Origin: Ciona intestinalis | Taxonomy: Eukaryota > Chordata > Ascidiacea > Phlebobranchia > Cionidae | Assembly (NCBI RefSeq): GCF_000224145.3 | Contig: NC_020177.2 | Location: forward strand, 2,429,483-2,493,482 | Reading direction: 5' to 3' | Length of the DNA: 64,000 nt | Notes under the pieces: model-generated | Databases searched by the model: none | Told to the model about the DNA's origin: nothing | Seen by the model: the letters and a program-made list of their open reading frames with translations, nothing else | Shown: positions 23,523 through 36,396 of the stretch, one piece after another | Position numbering within the stretch: the stretch's first letter is position 1 | How the letters are laid out: each line of letters starts with the position of its first letter | Position numbers and translations under genes: made by a program

Positions 23523-24452
23523 AATACAAAATATTTTGAAGCTGTTGTGTTGTTTTTCTACTCATCTTGTCTGTTACCCAGGTATAATTTCAAACTAATC
23601 TTTATTACTGCACAAAAGAATCTTTGTTTTAACATTTTTACTTGGTGCTAATATTTTAACTTCTTGAGATTTCCATTCTGTTTGCTGCCACACATAACTG
23701 GTAAGAATGCTTTTTGTGTTTCCAAAATTGGGGTGCAGTCTCGGATTCGATATTCTGTTGTGGTTATATTTCTACCTATATCATGTTAGTTGAATAAATA
23801 ATGATTTTTTTGCTACTGATTTTCCTACTTAAATTTTCATTCATTTATTCAGAAATGGGTTATTATACTCTGGTAATTAAACAAATAACATGTGTATTGT
23901 TGGCCTAATGTTGGCTTACTTAGACCTTATTGTATACTCGCTTTGATTCGATGAACAAACAACTTTGGGGTTTGCTTGCGGCAAACATGAAGATTGAAGG
24001 ATTTATTGGAATATTACACTTATTAGTTAAAAATTAACTTGAGCAGTTCCTGTTGGCGTTTGTATGTGAAGCAATCTAAAATGTTTGTGCATTAAACTGC
24101 AGTATAAGTGCTTGGGCAAAACGAGCTGTTAGTGTGTTTAAAAATGAGTAATGGAATTGATAATTTTATTATTGCAATGTGAATAACCCAGAACTTAATG
24201 AAACACATCAAATTCATTTTACAGTGACAGAATGTGTAGTTAGGAATATTAGGTGGGAATTACACTGTTTTAAAGAAAATAAAAGGTAAGTGGCCCACAT
24301 TTAAAATAAACTTAAAAACTGAATAATGTTAAAACATTGTTCATTTCAGTTATAGAAGTCCGTGGTTTAAATGTAACATTTTATTTCAGAATAATCGTTT
24401 CCACGTAAAAGTATTTTGATTGCTATTGATTCACTTGCGCCAAACATAAATA
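23523..24452. other. SLC23 copy 2 - SLC28 copy 1 spacer
   Basis: About 0.9 kb without MITE or SINE copies. Two acceptor-like tracts ending TTTCAG (about 24350 and 24391) precede the SLC28 start and may belong to a 5'-UTR intron or trans-splicing. Confidence 0.5.
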
Positions 24453-27400
24453 ATGAGTAAAAACGACGCAAGCATGACGTCATTCAGCACTATACCAGAA
24501 AAAACTCCCGAAAAACTTCCCAACGGTGAAAGCAATCAAGCTTTCGAGGTAAAAAATGTTTAATACCATTTTAGCTTGAAATCTATACCTTAATATACTG
24601 AATCAGGTGTGTTCATGTTTTTTTTTAATATTTACTTCTTTATTTGTTTTTGTGTGATAAAAAAGCGTGATGTATTCCGTTATAGAGGTTGTTTATGTTA
24701 AGAGCAACACCAGGTTATTCCCCGGCAACCGGGTATTGGCTATTTTCTTACATATAGTAGGATGGGAAGGATGGGACACCTTTTAGTTCTGTTTTCTCGT
24801 CCAATTTGATAGTAAACAAAAAACATTTAAAAGAATTATAAAACTGTATTCTCGCGACTCCCATAGACTGTTGTTAATTGTTTAAAACAGGATCAGATAA
24901 TTGGAAATCATGTGCTAAAGTGTCTCGTCTCCCCCCCCACTACTATAAAAAAAGGTCATGTTTTTACTGATTTAACACAAATGTACGTCAACGCCTAAAA
25001 ACTTGATTTGTAAAGTATCTTCATTAGGATGACGATAGCGTGTGCAAAAGTGATGAAAAACAGCAAATTGAAACTGCCATCCAGGAATTAAAGGAACAAA
25101 TAACCGATGATGATCATGAAGATCTCTACTTTGATGAAAGCAAAGTTAATCCTGTTGTTAAGTAAGCAATGAACTCCTTCTACTAAACATATCAAAAGAT
25201 TTTTTGGTGTTTTCTGGGAGTTGTTTTTTTTTCTGGATTTTTTTTTTGCGTTGGTTATAATTGTTAAATTAAAATGAGTTACAGCAAAGTAAAGATATCA
25301 ATCTATTTTTTTGAGTTTACTTAAACTGCATTATGAGTGTAGTCTATCAATTTTTCTATTTATGGTTACAATTTTAAATTCTTATTTGTTTTCCAGTTTT
25401 CTTAAGATTGTAGTAAAGATAGACATAGCGTAAGAAAAATAAACTGTTTTAATTTTGTTTTAGAATTCTTATTTCTCCCGTCAAAATGTTGGAGGAATTA
25501 TTCAACAGGTACAAGCGTTTTATACCCATCATAGTTGTGGTGATCATATTTCTAGGTAAGGCTTTTAAGATTCGGAAACATTGTATACTATTATTATATT
25601 AGCTCTACAATAAATAAATAAATCAAACCAGCCTATAGCCCTAGAATAGTTGGTTAGGGAACCTGCCTCTAACCCAGAGGTAATGGGCTCAAGGCTCGTT
25701 ACTGCTACTATGTGGGCGTCTGTGTCCTTGGGCAAGACACTTAGCGCAATTACTCCGACCCAATGGTCACTAACGGGTTGTCCAAATTATCAGCAACACA
25801 TAAAAAAAATGAAAAATTCCCCTCGAAAAATAATTACCAAGAACTTAACATACTTGGTAACTCGCAAGCTGGCACGAGGTGTATGGAACAGAACACCCCT
25901 GTTATAATGACTGTCGTTATCAGCCACACCAGGATTAAGTTCATTCATTTACCAACTGTTTTTCTCTTACTAATATAAATTAGGAATCGTAGAAGGATTA
26001 CTTGATGCAGACAGGGGCGGACCAACTTGATTTTTTAGGGTGTAGGTCTCAGAATAGATTTTTTGTTACTGATTCCATGGCAAAAAATGACATTATGCGA
26101 AAAAAAATTGTTTAGTAAAACACGCCTCTTTTTCGCCTAAAACACGCCCCTTTTACGCCTTGATGTACGTATCTTAGTTTAATAGGAAATGACTCAACCT
26201 CTAGTCATTGTAAGAGCATTTTAAAGTCAATAAAACACTAAACTGTTTAATGTATAGTATGGTGGGGTGAGATGGGATACCTTTAGCACATAATATCTAA
26301 ATATCTGAATGGTGTTTAAAACAGTTAACAACGGTTTGTTGGAGTCAAGAGTTTAAGGTTCTTTGTTTACTAACAAATAGGATAAGAAAATAGAATAAAT
26401 AGCTGCTTCATTTTACCCCACTTTACTTTAATAAAAGTAATTATATAATTTTTTTAATATATATACTCTTTTTTTATTGGGGCAGGGCGACTGTTTCCTG
26501 CCCTACCATGATGTCCGCCACTGGTTTTTAAATTAATCGCATTTTCATATCAACATTACTTACCAGGTGTTACAGCTTACATGGTCGTGGCTTTGATATG
26601 GAACTTCAACCGAGCTCTCACGTTAATGGTGATATGGCTTGTAGTGGTAGCATACAACATATATGCTTTCATACGAGATTATTTTGGGAATGATCTAATG
26701 CCTTATCTTAAGCCTGTGTATAAGACAGTCAACAAAAATATGTTCTGGTTACAATGGTAAGTTTTATGGCGGAAATCTTTAAAGAAATATCTAATTTTAA
26801 ATATGCGACTCTGTTATTAGGATTATTGTATTTTGGCTAAAACAGTATTAACCTTTTTTTATTTTATTTTTTAAATGTACTATATTCTTAAAACAGTAAA
26901 AAACTTTAGTAATAATGGTTTTAGTGGCACAAATTTTGATTCTGATTGTACTAAAATTGATATAACAAAGTTATTTTGTTGAATTTTTTTGATTAGTTAT
27001 TGTACTTTAACCTGTAGTTTAGTATTTGTTCGCGCATGACGGTTATGCAACCTCATTCTGCTGGGTAAACATCTCTATGTAATTAATGCCAATATTGGTG
27101 ACTTTTTGATATGTGTTACCTCGATTGTAGTGAAAATATAACACTCAATTTAGTTTAGCTTAGCAGTTAATGTGCATAACATGCATGTCACATTGTTTTT
27201 CTAATCGATATTAAAAACTATGTTATTTGAAAGAACATATATAAACCAACAACAAAGAATTGTTTTTACTGCTTAGTAATAAATGATATAGTACTGTAGG
27301 GTGAGATAGCACACACATAATATCTAAATATCCTGATTATGTTTATGTATTATGTTTAACAACATATAAGTATTATGTTTAACAACAATGGCATATAAAA

Positions 27401-30400
27401 GCTGTGATGATACAGTCTTATAAATCTTTGAATGTTCTTTGTTTACTACCAAATGGGACGAGAAACAGAATGAAAAAGTCTCCCATCCCACCCTACTATA
27501 CACATTATTTCTTTACATTGTCAATTTCTAGGGTTTTTGTTGCATGTGTGGTGGGGGGCTTGGCTACATGGATTGCGATAGACACTTCAAAACGACCGGA
27601 ACAACTTATTTCTGGCGCTGGATATTTGGTTTTCTTGTTCATTTTATTTCTAACCTCAAAACACCCAGAAAGGGTAGGTGCTGTATTAAATCAGGGGTGA
27701 TTAACTATTAGGGCCATTTCATTGCATATTTTTCACTGCCTGCTGGATCTTTTTTTGGTTCTTAATATGTACACCAAATTTAATAGAATTTGAACAATAC
27801 TTGCCAAAAAATGAATTAATTATGAGTTAGTAAAAATTTTGTGACACTTGCAAACCAGTTGTAAAGCATACTGATGTGCTGTGGCATGCTCCTTGCCCAC
27901 CATCTAAACACAATTTGATATTTCTGTATTAGAGAAGCCACAGATTTATTTTCTATTCTATATGGATGGGGTCCTGTCGCAAGATGCTTGGGACGGTTAG
28001 GATTATTGAGTCAATATAATATTAATAACTTTAGATGTCTCCCTGATTACAGTAGCAAAGATTGTAGAATATTTAAACAATAAGACAGTTTATGGTGACA
28101 AAACAACAGATGTTAAAACACACTTATTGTTAAAAACATATTTACATTTTTTTTTGAAAGAAGCATGGTAAGCCTTCACCATTTGTGTTTAAATATTTTC
28201 AAGTTAAACTTCTTTTGCAAATCAAAATGTGTGTAAAGGTTTAATTTCTTTATCAACAGGTTCGATGGAGGCCTGTCTTCTGGGGTTTATTGATCCAAGT
28301 TTGCCTTGGAATGTTTATCCTTCGTACACAAGCGGGCTTTGATGCTTTTAACTGGTTGGGAAATATTTTTCAAACTTTTATCAACTATGCAGATGAGGGA
28401 GCTCGATTTTTATATGGGGATGATTTTGCTGACCATTATTTTGCAATGAAAGTGAGTGTCCACTGATGTATGTATTATATATTTAAAAATATTTGAACTT
28501 TATATGAGAACTCAAGTTTAATTTTGTATGTACTATACATCTGAAAGATGTATGTGTTATATATCTGATATCAACACTATTAGCAAACCTATTAATGCTG
28601 TCTTCTAGTTGACATAATAACATTTTTTTGGTTAGGCATTGTGGGCGTATGTGTCCTAGTGCAAGACACTTAACGAGAATTGCTCCAACCCAGTGGTCAC
28701 TAATTGATTGTCCAAATTGTCAGACGTACAAAATAAAACAATCAGTCATAAAGTTACACATAGGATATTTGTAAATTTGCATATAGTATATGAAACAGAA
28801 CATTTGTGTTTCCATTTTATTCCACGTGGGTAAGGCCCCACAGCGTGGCACGCCATGGGCTGTAGGATTTAGGCCACAATTGACCCATTACCCCAACACC
28901 TGGGGTGCTACTGCATGGACCTGAACATCCGTCACCTATTAACCAAGTTACATTCGTTCATCCATCTAAATGGGGTTGACAATGGTTTTCTGATAAACCT
29001 TTCCCTATAAATATATGATCGAAAAAAACATAAAACTAATTCACATTCCTTCCCTTTAGGTTCTGTCCATTGTTATTTACTTTGGAGCTTTTATATCAGT
29101 GATGTATTACATTGGAGCAATGCAGTGGCTGATATTTAAGATTGCTTTTCTCATGCAAATCACACTCGGGACTTCCGCAACTGAATCCATGGTGGCAGCA
29201 GGTATGAGATGTAATAATAATTACAATTATTTTAATACATTCAACCAAAGTAATACCTTAGTTTTATAAATGCGATTAAGTATTTAGGTTGTGTGGTCCT
29301 TTTTGTGTGTTTTTGTACTTTGAGGTACTAGGTTCAAAGTTCACAGTGGGCGGTTGATATGTGTGCCTGGCTCCAATCCTATGACCTCCGGAAAAACGTT
29401 ATGCGTAAGAGTTAAAATAGGGGCTATATCATACGTTTAGGCACAGTTTGATTACCAACACAGCTTTTACCTTGTAAGTGTAATGTGTTTATACAGACAG
29501 AGCTAAAATTCACCACTTTAATCAATCGTTTTTTTTATGATTGACACTTATGTTTGTAGTAACTGCACTTTAACAATGTAAACAATAGAATTTGTTAAAA
29601 TTTAAACAATAAAAATGACATGTATACATAAAACCTCACCTATATAGAATAAAACGTAATTGCTAACAACACATTAAGGACCAACGTTTTGGCTTAATTT
29701 TTGTGTATTACCTTTTTAAAGCACCAGATTCGTACTGTATTTCTTTACACAAGAATCGTCTATAAGCACCAGATCAGGGTCAGATTCAAGGTATCTAACA
29801 GTCAACAAAAACATATTTAGCTCAACAATTTCGTTACCCTTTTGGTCAAAAAATCATTTCTATTTTGCAGGAAACATATTTGTGAGCATGACCGAATCTC
29901 CATTGCTTATTCGGCCTTATATAAATGACCTTACCACATCTGAACTGCATGCTGTTATGACTGCTGGCTTTGGAACAATTGCTGGAAGTGTGTTGGGTGC
30001 TTATCTAGGTTTTGGGGTGAGTGTTATAGTTATAGTATTGTAATTGCATATATCATATGTGTGTCTTTTTTTAAACGTAATATTTAAAACTTTCGTCCAG
30101 TTTAAAATATAATTTAAGGTTTTTTTTAATATTTTTAAGATGACCTATGAAAGCTATTCACACACTCATAAAGGTTGTTTTGTAACTTTCAAGTCTATTT
30201 ATTCATATTTCACTCTGACTTTATGGTTTATAGTATACCAATAACACATAGGTGTTTGCAAGCCATAAAATCAAAGTAGTAAACTTTCTAAGCTATTTTA
30301 ATGTTAACGATCTAATAAGCTGTTTCCATAACCTGCATTTGCTAAAATGCGGCATTGAATCACAATTACAAAACCGGTTTATTCCAGATTAAAGCGGTAT

Positions 30401-33400
30401 ACGTGATCATGGCGTGCTTCATGGCTGCACCTTGCGCACTCGCTGTGTCAAAACTTGTTTATCCCGAAACAAAGAAATCAAAGTTTTTATCGTATGAGGG
30501 TTTGGTGGTAGAAAGCGAGTGAGTATTTTGTTTCTATGTAATCAGTGAACCATGGAATATACATTTTTACTTATTTTTTATTAAATTCCAAAAAAAGTTT
30601 TTATTGCAATTTTTGTAAACCATAAATTATGTTACAGAATCTTGTAGTCTTAACATGTGCATATACCTTTATATATATATTAATATACTTTTCCTATTTC
30701 CTTGAAACACATGGGCGCAATAAATCTTTTTTTTGAAACTTTCTTGTATTTTATTTTAAATGTAACTTATTTAGTCTTGCGATGCGAGCAATGGCAGTCA
30801 TTATACCATGTGTGTTCTGTTTCAAACACCTCGTGCTCGTTTATGAGTTACCACATATGTAACTATAACTATTGGATGGTTAATTTTTTTAATTTTAGTT
30901 AAAATATCCTATTTATTTTCAGTGGTTATCGTAACATTGTAGAAGCTGCTTCAGCTGGAGCTTCACAAGCTATTCCTGTTGTTTTAAATGTCGGTGCAAA
31001 TCTGATTGCATTTATTTCACTTTTAGCTGCAGTTAATGGCTTTCTTAATTGGTTTGGGGGTCTCCTTAATTGCCCTGAACTAAGTTTTCAGGTAAAATTT
31101 GCTAATTTAACTGTGCCAAGGTTTATAAATATGAATGAATGTAATATACTTTATCCTCGCATGGCCAGAAAACGACAGTCGTTATAACACGAGTGTTTAA
31201 ACACCATGTGCCAGCTTACGAGTTACCATTTATGTTACTTTGTGAATGATTAAGTATGAATGATAGTTTAAACAACCAGTTAGTGACTACTGGGTTAGAG
31301 CAATTGCCATTAAGTGTCTTGCCTAAGGACATACGCTCACAATGGCAGCGGCAACAAGCCTTGAATGAATGTCTGGCGATGTGGCATAGTGGTTAGCACG
31401 CCTGCCTGTAACCATTAGGTAATGGGTTCAAGGCTCGTCGCTGCTACCATTGTGGGGGTATGTCGTCCTTGGGCAAGACACTTAACGACAATTGNNNNNN
31501 NNNNNNNNNNNNNNNNNNNNNNNNNNNNNNNNNNNNNNNNNNNNAAGTAACATACATGGTAACTCGTGAGCTGGCACGAGGTGTTAAACCCGAGTGATAA
31601 CGACTGTCGTTTTCCGGCCACGCGAGGATAAAGTAAGTTACATTCATTCAAGCCTTAAACCTGTAAACTTCAGATTAGAGGCAGACACGCTAACCATTGC
31701 GCCACGGTGTCGGACATACTAAATACAATTCTATTTAGAGTCAATTTTATGTCTTTGGTAATTTTAATCAACAGATAGCTTAAAATTTAAACATTCCTTA
31801 TAACTTTTAACCACATTTGTGTAATTTTAGATGATATGTTCATATGTGTTTATGCCGATAACTTTCTTAATGGGGATCTCCTGGACAGATTGTTTCAAGG
31901 TATAGTTTCTTTTTATTATTTTAAATTTGGCTTTGCTGTTAATTATAATTTAGATTTAATCATCCCAATTTAACAATGTAGTTCGTTATTTTAATTTTAT
32001 ATTTTTTGTAAATAAATTTCTGCCATATGCTCTATAACTGCATTATCCTACAGTTAAGAAATATTTATAAAAAAAACATCATTTTTTCAGTGTGCAGAGC
32101 TTATTGGGTCCAAGATTTTCTTGAATGAGTTTTACGCTTACGAGGCACTTTCTGACATGCTACAAATCCGTGACACTGGTACTGTACCCCATGTTGACCC
32201 TGTGACTGGGGTGGTTTACTGGGTGGATGAAAGATCTGAAGCAATCGTTACTTACGCATTATGTGGGTTCGCTAATGTCAGCTCAGTTGGAATCATTTTA
32301 GGAGGGTTAGGTGAGTCATGGATGATATTGTTCGACGGTGTACCACAGTTAGTTACCACTCCTGCCTCTAACCCAGCGGTAATAGGGTCAAGGCTCTTCG
32401 CTGCTATCATTGTGGGCGTATGTGTCCTTGGGCAAGACACTTAACCTCAATTTGCTCCAACCCAGTGGTCACTAATGGGTAGTTGAAATTATCAGCCACA
32501 CATAAAAAAATGAAAAAAAATAATCACCCACAATCAGTGGCGCAGCCAGGGGGGTTTAGGGTGACGCGACCCCCCCCCCAAAAAAATTATTTAAAAAAAA
32601 AGTTAAAAAAAAATATATTAACAATTCTTTTGATTAAACCCCCCCCCCCTCTTATTTTTTTTCTGGCTGTGCCACTGCCCACAATGTGACTTGGTAACTC
32701 GTAAGCTGACACGAGATGTATGAAACATAACACCTCATAGTACAGAGACTTACTTGCAAAACCCAATGTTTTGCAGATGAAACGTTGTCACTTTAAGAAC
32801 ACAAAACAATAACAATTGCTAGAAGTTCTCAAATGTATTTGTTATAATTGTTTCTTTTTCATATGAAAGGTATCATGGCTCCTCACAGAAGAGGAGAGAT
32901 GGCTAAGATTGTGATCAGAGCTTTGATAGCTGGAATATTTGTCAGTCTTCTTAATGCTTGTGTTGCTGGTATGTATTGCTATATTTACCTTAACATATTT
33001 AATTTTTTAGCTTCATGTACAATTTGTGTAGCTTATTTACCTCATGCTTTTGTTCAACTATAAAAATGGGTGTCTTCTTTAGAGGACACATATGATATAC
33101 AGTATTGATAAACCTCATGCTCATTGTCAAGTTATAACACGGACTTCTCAAACACATAACATATATGATGTATTCATACACCTCATGCATACTGTAGAAT
33201 TTTAACATAGTTGTCTTCTTATATATACCATACACACAAGGTGTATTCATAAAACTCATGCTTATACTGTCGAGTTATAACATGGTTGTTTTCTTATATA
33301 CCAGCCACACATGATGTATTTATACACCTCATGGTCACTGTCCAGTTATTACATGGGAGTCTTCTTTTACACCAAACAAACATGGTGTTTTCATACACCT

Positions 33401-34485
33401 TGTACTCACTGTCCAGTTATAACATAGGTGTCGAGTTACAACATGGGTGTCTTCTTGAACACCAAAAACACATGATGTATTCAAACACCTCATGCTCACT
33501 GTAGAGTATAAGATGTGTGTTTTCTTATCCACTAAACACACACGGTGTATTTATACACCTCATGCTTACTGTTAAATTATTACATGAGTGTCTTCTTACA
33601 CACCAAACACACTTGGTGTTTTCATACATCTCATGATCACTGTCAGGTTATAACATTGGTGTATTCTTAAAAACAAGACATAAACGGTAAATTCATACAC
33701 CTCGTACCCACTCTCAAATCATACCATGGGTGCTTTTCTTACATCATATCAACTCACTCCCAATTTTGTGTTTCAGGATTCCTTTACGTACCAGGAGATA
33801 TATTTTGTGATAATATGCTTGCTACAACTAACTGGACCCGTACAGATCCAGATCGACTCTGGCAATGTTGTTCAACGGTGGTTTTTCCAATGTAAGCATT
33901 ACGTGTCCATTTCCCAGCGTTATGTTCTGGTAACAATTTCTAAAAAAAACAGGGGTATAAAACTTCTAAAATCCATTAAGTCTCAATTGTGGAAACTTGT
34001 AAGCGGGCCAAGGTGTTAAACAGAACATCCGTGTTATAACGACTGTCGTTGTACCGCCGCGTGAAGATAACTAAGTTATAGTATAGAGTGGGGGAAGACG
34101 GGACGCCTTTGGCACATAATTTCCAATTATCCTGATCGTATTTTAAACAGTTAACAACGGTCTTTGGAAGTCGTGAGGACATGGTTTGATATTTCTTTGA
34201 ATGTTCTTTGTTTACTACTAAATGGGCAAAAAAACAGAATGAATACGTCTCCCATCTTCCGCCACACTAATAAATGAAGGTCGAAAATATACAAAAAAAA
34301 ACGACAAGACAGGTGGAAACAGTAAAACAACAGTCGTTATATCACGCCAATGGATAAAATATTCAAAAATTATAATGGGATTTTTTCATTGCAGCTCACC
34401 AGACACAGAAGCTTGTCATAATTGCTGCGCGTATGATTGGGCGTCAACGTTGTACCAGATTAATTGCACCAATGTATGCATGTAA
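24453..34485 (+). CDS. SLC28/CNT concentrative nucleoside transporter, copy 1
   Basis: Fifteen exons: 24453-24548, 25028-25161, 25464-25555, 26567-26756, 27532-27673, 28260-28451, 29060-29201, 29871-30016, 30388-30518, 30923-31091, 31831-31899, 32091-32310, 32870-32968, 33777-33891, 34395-34485; 675 aa. CNT proteins import nucleosides with sodium or protons across the plasma membrane. Exons 1-2 give an acidic cytoplasmic tail. The core follows: GVTAYMV, MQWLIFK, the hairpin segment GTSATES (319-325), [21 protein letters not shown] (Glu514) and GFANVSS (Asn563, Ser566). Thr323-Glu324, Glu514, Asn563 and Ser566 correspond to nucleoside contacts in the bacterial CNT structure. The last two exons encode a Cys-rich extracellular tail with an N-glycosylation sequon (NCTN), as in vertebrate CNTs. 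It resembles CNT3 most by eye; exact orthology not assigned. Confidence 0.93.
24753..24947 (-). mobile_element. MITE, full length
   Basis: Intron 1 of SLC28 copy 1. Confidence 0.88.
25635..25950 (+). mobile_element. SINE, full length
   Basis: Intron 3 of SLC28 copy 1. Confidence 0.88.
26003..26530. repeat. Putative hAT-like element with GGCGGAC ends
   Basis: ACAGGGGCGGACC at the left faces GTCCGCCACTGG at the right. A younger MITE lies within. No clear target-site duplication. Confidence 0.4.
26253..26430 (+). mobile_element. MITE inside a larger hAT-like repeat
   Basis: Intron 3 of SLC28 copy 1; lies between two inverted GGCGGAC ends (26008 and about 26517). Confidence 0.8.
27288..27501 (+). 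mobile_element. MITE
   Basis: A short internal tandem repeat (TATTATGTTTAACAACA twice) lengthens it. Ends 31 bp before the exon at 27532. Confidence 0.8.
28636..28955 (+). mobile_element. SINE interrupted by a GC-rich repeat
   Basis: Body to 28815 and the tail after 28930 are separated by a ~100-bp block (CACAGCGTGGCACGCCATGG...) that has diverged relatives near 1800, 11815 and 55870. Confidence 0.7.
30775..30870 (-). mobile_element. SINE, 3' fragment
   Basis: Antisense tail part in the intron before 30923. Confidence 0.6.
31367..31650 (+). mobile_element. SINE nested in an antisense SINE
   Basis: Flanked by CAAGCCTTGAA on the left and CAAGCCTTAAA on the right, a target-site duplication with one mismatch. 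Interrupted by a 50-N gap (31495-31544). Confidence 0.85.
31495..31544. other. Assembly gap, 50 N
   Basis: Inside a nested SINE. Confidence 1.
32335..32750 (+). mobile_element. SINE split by a small hAT-like MITE
   Basis: Parts 32335-32534 and 32678-32750 are continuous once the insert is removed. Starts about 25 bp after the donor at 32311. Confidence 0.85.
32535..32677. mobile_element. 143-bp hAT-like MITE
   Basis: Ends CAGTGGCGCAGCCAGG / CTGGCTGTGCCACTG are inverted repeats, and an exact 8-bp duplication CCCACAAT lies on each side (32527-32534, 32678-32685). The middle is poly-C and A-rich with no frame. Confidence 0.85.
33080..33725. repeat. Minisatellite, ~70-bp unit, about nine units
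   Basis: CACCTCATGCTCACTGT recurs near 33110, 33180, 33258, 33325, 33395, 33487, 33558, 33629 and 33700, each with TTATAACATGGGTGTCTTCT and an ACACATGGTGTATTCATA half. It fills the SLC28 copy 1 intron before the exon at 33777. Confidence 0.85.
33980..34079 (+). mobile_element. SINE, 3' end
   Basis: From AACTTGTAAGCGGG to AACTAAGTTATA; the tail was replaced by the MITE at 34080. Confidence 0.7.
34080..34272 (+). mobile_element. MITE, full length
   Basis: Abuts the 3' end of a SINE; last intron of SLC28 copy 1. Confidence 0.88.
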
Positions 34486-34539
34486 AAGCACGCAAGAGTT
34501 CCTTTTTTCTTCACCTTTGTGCATAAAATCATCGTTGCA

Positions 34540-34750
34540 TTTTCCAATGTTAAAAGCCCGTACATTGAACAACAGAATACATGGAAAATTTTAGTATGTC
34601 TTGATGCGTATGTCTGTAGTTTACTGGTATTTTCGTCGTTACATTTTCATCATCGTACATGGTTCAATGTTAAAAGCTTGCACATTGAACAATGAAGTAC
34701 ATGGAAAGTTTAAGTATATTTTGAAGTGTATAGCTACAGTTTCTTGGTAG
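34540..34750. repeat. Imperfect tandem duplication, ~125-bp unit
   Basis: CAATGTTAAAAGCC/TTG...ACATTGAACAA...ACATGGAAA blocks occur twice just after the SLC28 copy 1 stop, in its probable 3' UTR. Confidence 0.65.
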
Positions 34751-35127
34751 TGTTTTTGTTTAGAATTTTCTACTTCAGCACTTTAAGTAATCTTTTATTT
34801 CAAAGAATCACCAGATCAGCAATTTCCCGAAATGACATTGTTGTGTATAACTCAAGAGTTTTATGTTTACATAATCCGTGTATCGTGTGAATTGGCATAC
34901 GTGTAGCATATCTTTACACTGCTAACAGAACAGAACTTTTAGGCATCTCTACAAAAACGTTAGCGAAAAACATATTACTAAAATATTGAAGAGAATGGAA
35001 AATTCGGGAAAACGACGTCGTCAAAACACGCTATGTGCTGGATAAAAATACTAGGAATTGCATCAGATAAAAAGCGTGCTTGGGTGAATTGAACCTATAA
35101 CCCTTGGTGAATACGCATTACAGTCAT

Positions 35128-35322
35128 ATAGTGCGGAGGGGAAGATGGGACATCTTTTCATTCTTTTACTTTTTCATTCCATTTGGTAGTAAACAAAAAA
35201 CAATCAAAGAAATATAAAACCACATTCTCGCGACTACCATAGACCGTTGTTAGTTGTTTAAAACACGGTCAGGATATTTGAATATTCTATGCTAAAAGTG
35301 TCCCATCTTACCCCACCCTACA
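35128..35322 (-). mobile_element. MITE, full length
   Basis: Intergenic between the SLC28 genes. Confidence 0.88.
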
Positions 35323-36396
35323 ACACATTACAAATAACATTCAGAATGCCGAAGTGCTTTTCTGTTGCACCTGGAAATTTTAAAACCCCGTCTACTAAGT
35401 TTATTTGCATACAGATCAACCAGTTTCTTCTTAAAATCCCCCTAATAGTCTGACGTGTCTCGGTGAGGTATGACGTTTTGTTTTTTTTGCCGACTATACT
35501 TGATGACGTCATGTCTGTGAACGTCATCGCCTTTCAAAAATCCGAAAACAGATAAATCGTATAAATATGCGAATTGTGCCTTGAAACTGGCACAGTATGT
35601 ATATATCGGTACGGGCGTACGGCCTATACTGTAGTTGTAGTATATTATCGAAGGCCATTATGCGAGTTTGGCTAGACATAGTGTAATGGGAACCACGTAG
35701 CCCACAGCCAAAAACATTCAATATTTTGTGATACAACCAATTTAAAGCAATGAATGTAAAATATACAATGTAAACCTGGTTTGCAGACCCGTTTCGCTTT
35801 AGTTATGCATTAATTGTCGTTCGAAAAAATGCTTAAAAAGCATTTTGTTTCTAAACCGCAAAATGTTGAGTGCTTTCTCTTGCTGTAAGTCCGTATTTAG
35901 AATTAAAACCGACGCCAACGAAGGTCTAAACAAAACCGCACAGTCTTTGAAAGGTATGATTCGTATACGGTTTTGTGTTGCAAACAGATTTAACCGAAGT
36001 AAATTGTATTTTGTCAGTTTAGCAGTGTTTGCAGTTTGTCTTTATTTTAAACAAAAATCTTCTGCAAAGGTTACAATGGATTTACACAAAAGACGCCCTC
36101 AATATTTAAGTAGATTAACTTTTGCAGACTTTTGGAATTTGAATGTCTTGCTCTAGAAAACGGTTAGCTACGCCTTGGTGATTTTACTTTCTCCGGCACA
36201 CTCTGACTGTGGTTGCAGCAGAAGCAGACCTGATTTTCTGCTTCGTTAAATTTGGTTTACTTTTACGTTGCAAGGGATTTAAACTCATTTCTCAAAAGTT
36301 GAGGTTTCATACTTACCGTGTTTTCGTGTGCGCAGTGCTAGATTTTCGATAAGTAAAATATATAGTTAGTCATCTCTGACGTCAGTTTTAGCTACA

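Larger units (their letters stand above)
31128..31715 (-). mobile_element. SINE split by a second SINE
   Basis: Antisense copy in two parts (31128-31366 and 31651-31715) around an oppositely oriented insert. Confidence 0.85.
34486..36396. other. Spacer between the SLC28 copies
   Basis: Holds an imperfect ~125-bp tandem duplication (34540-34750), one MITE (35128-35322), a CRE palindrome (35504) and a second CRE (36377) 20 bp before the next ATG. A 103-codon open frame at 35845-36156 is unrecognised and may be 5'-flanking DNA. Confidence 0.5.

Noticed and set aside
33286..33541. Open frames on both strands at 33286-33504 and 33335-33541
   Set aside because: Both are products of the ~70-bp minisatellite.
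33080..33725. Possible CRISPR-like array
   Set aside because: The whole 70-bp unit is repeated and diverged, with no constant-repeat/unique-spacer structure, and the DNA is animal nuclear.
35845..36156. 103-codon open frame with a hydrophobic stretch upstream of SLC28 copy 2
   Set aside because: No recognisable domain, no splice-site support and ordinary base composition; probably chance or 5'-flanking sequence.
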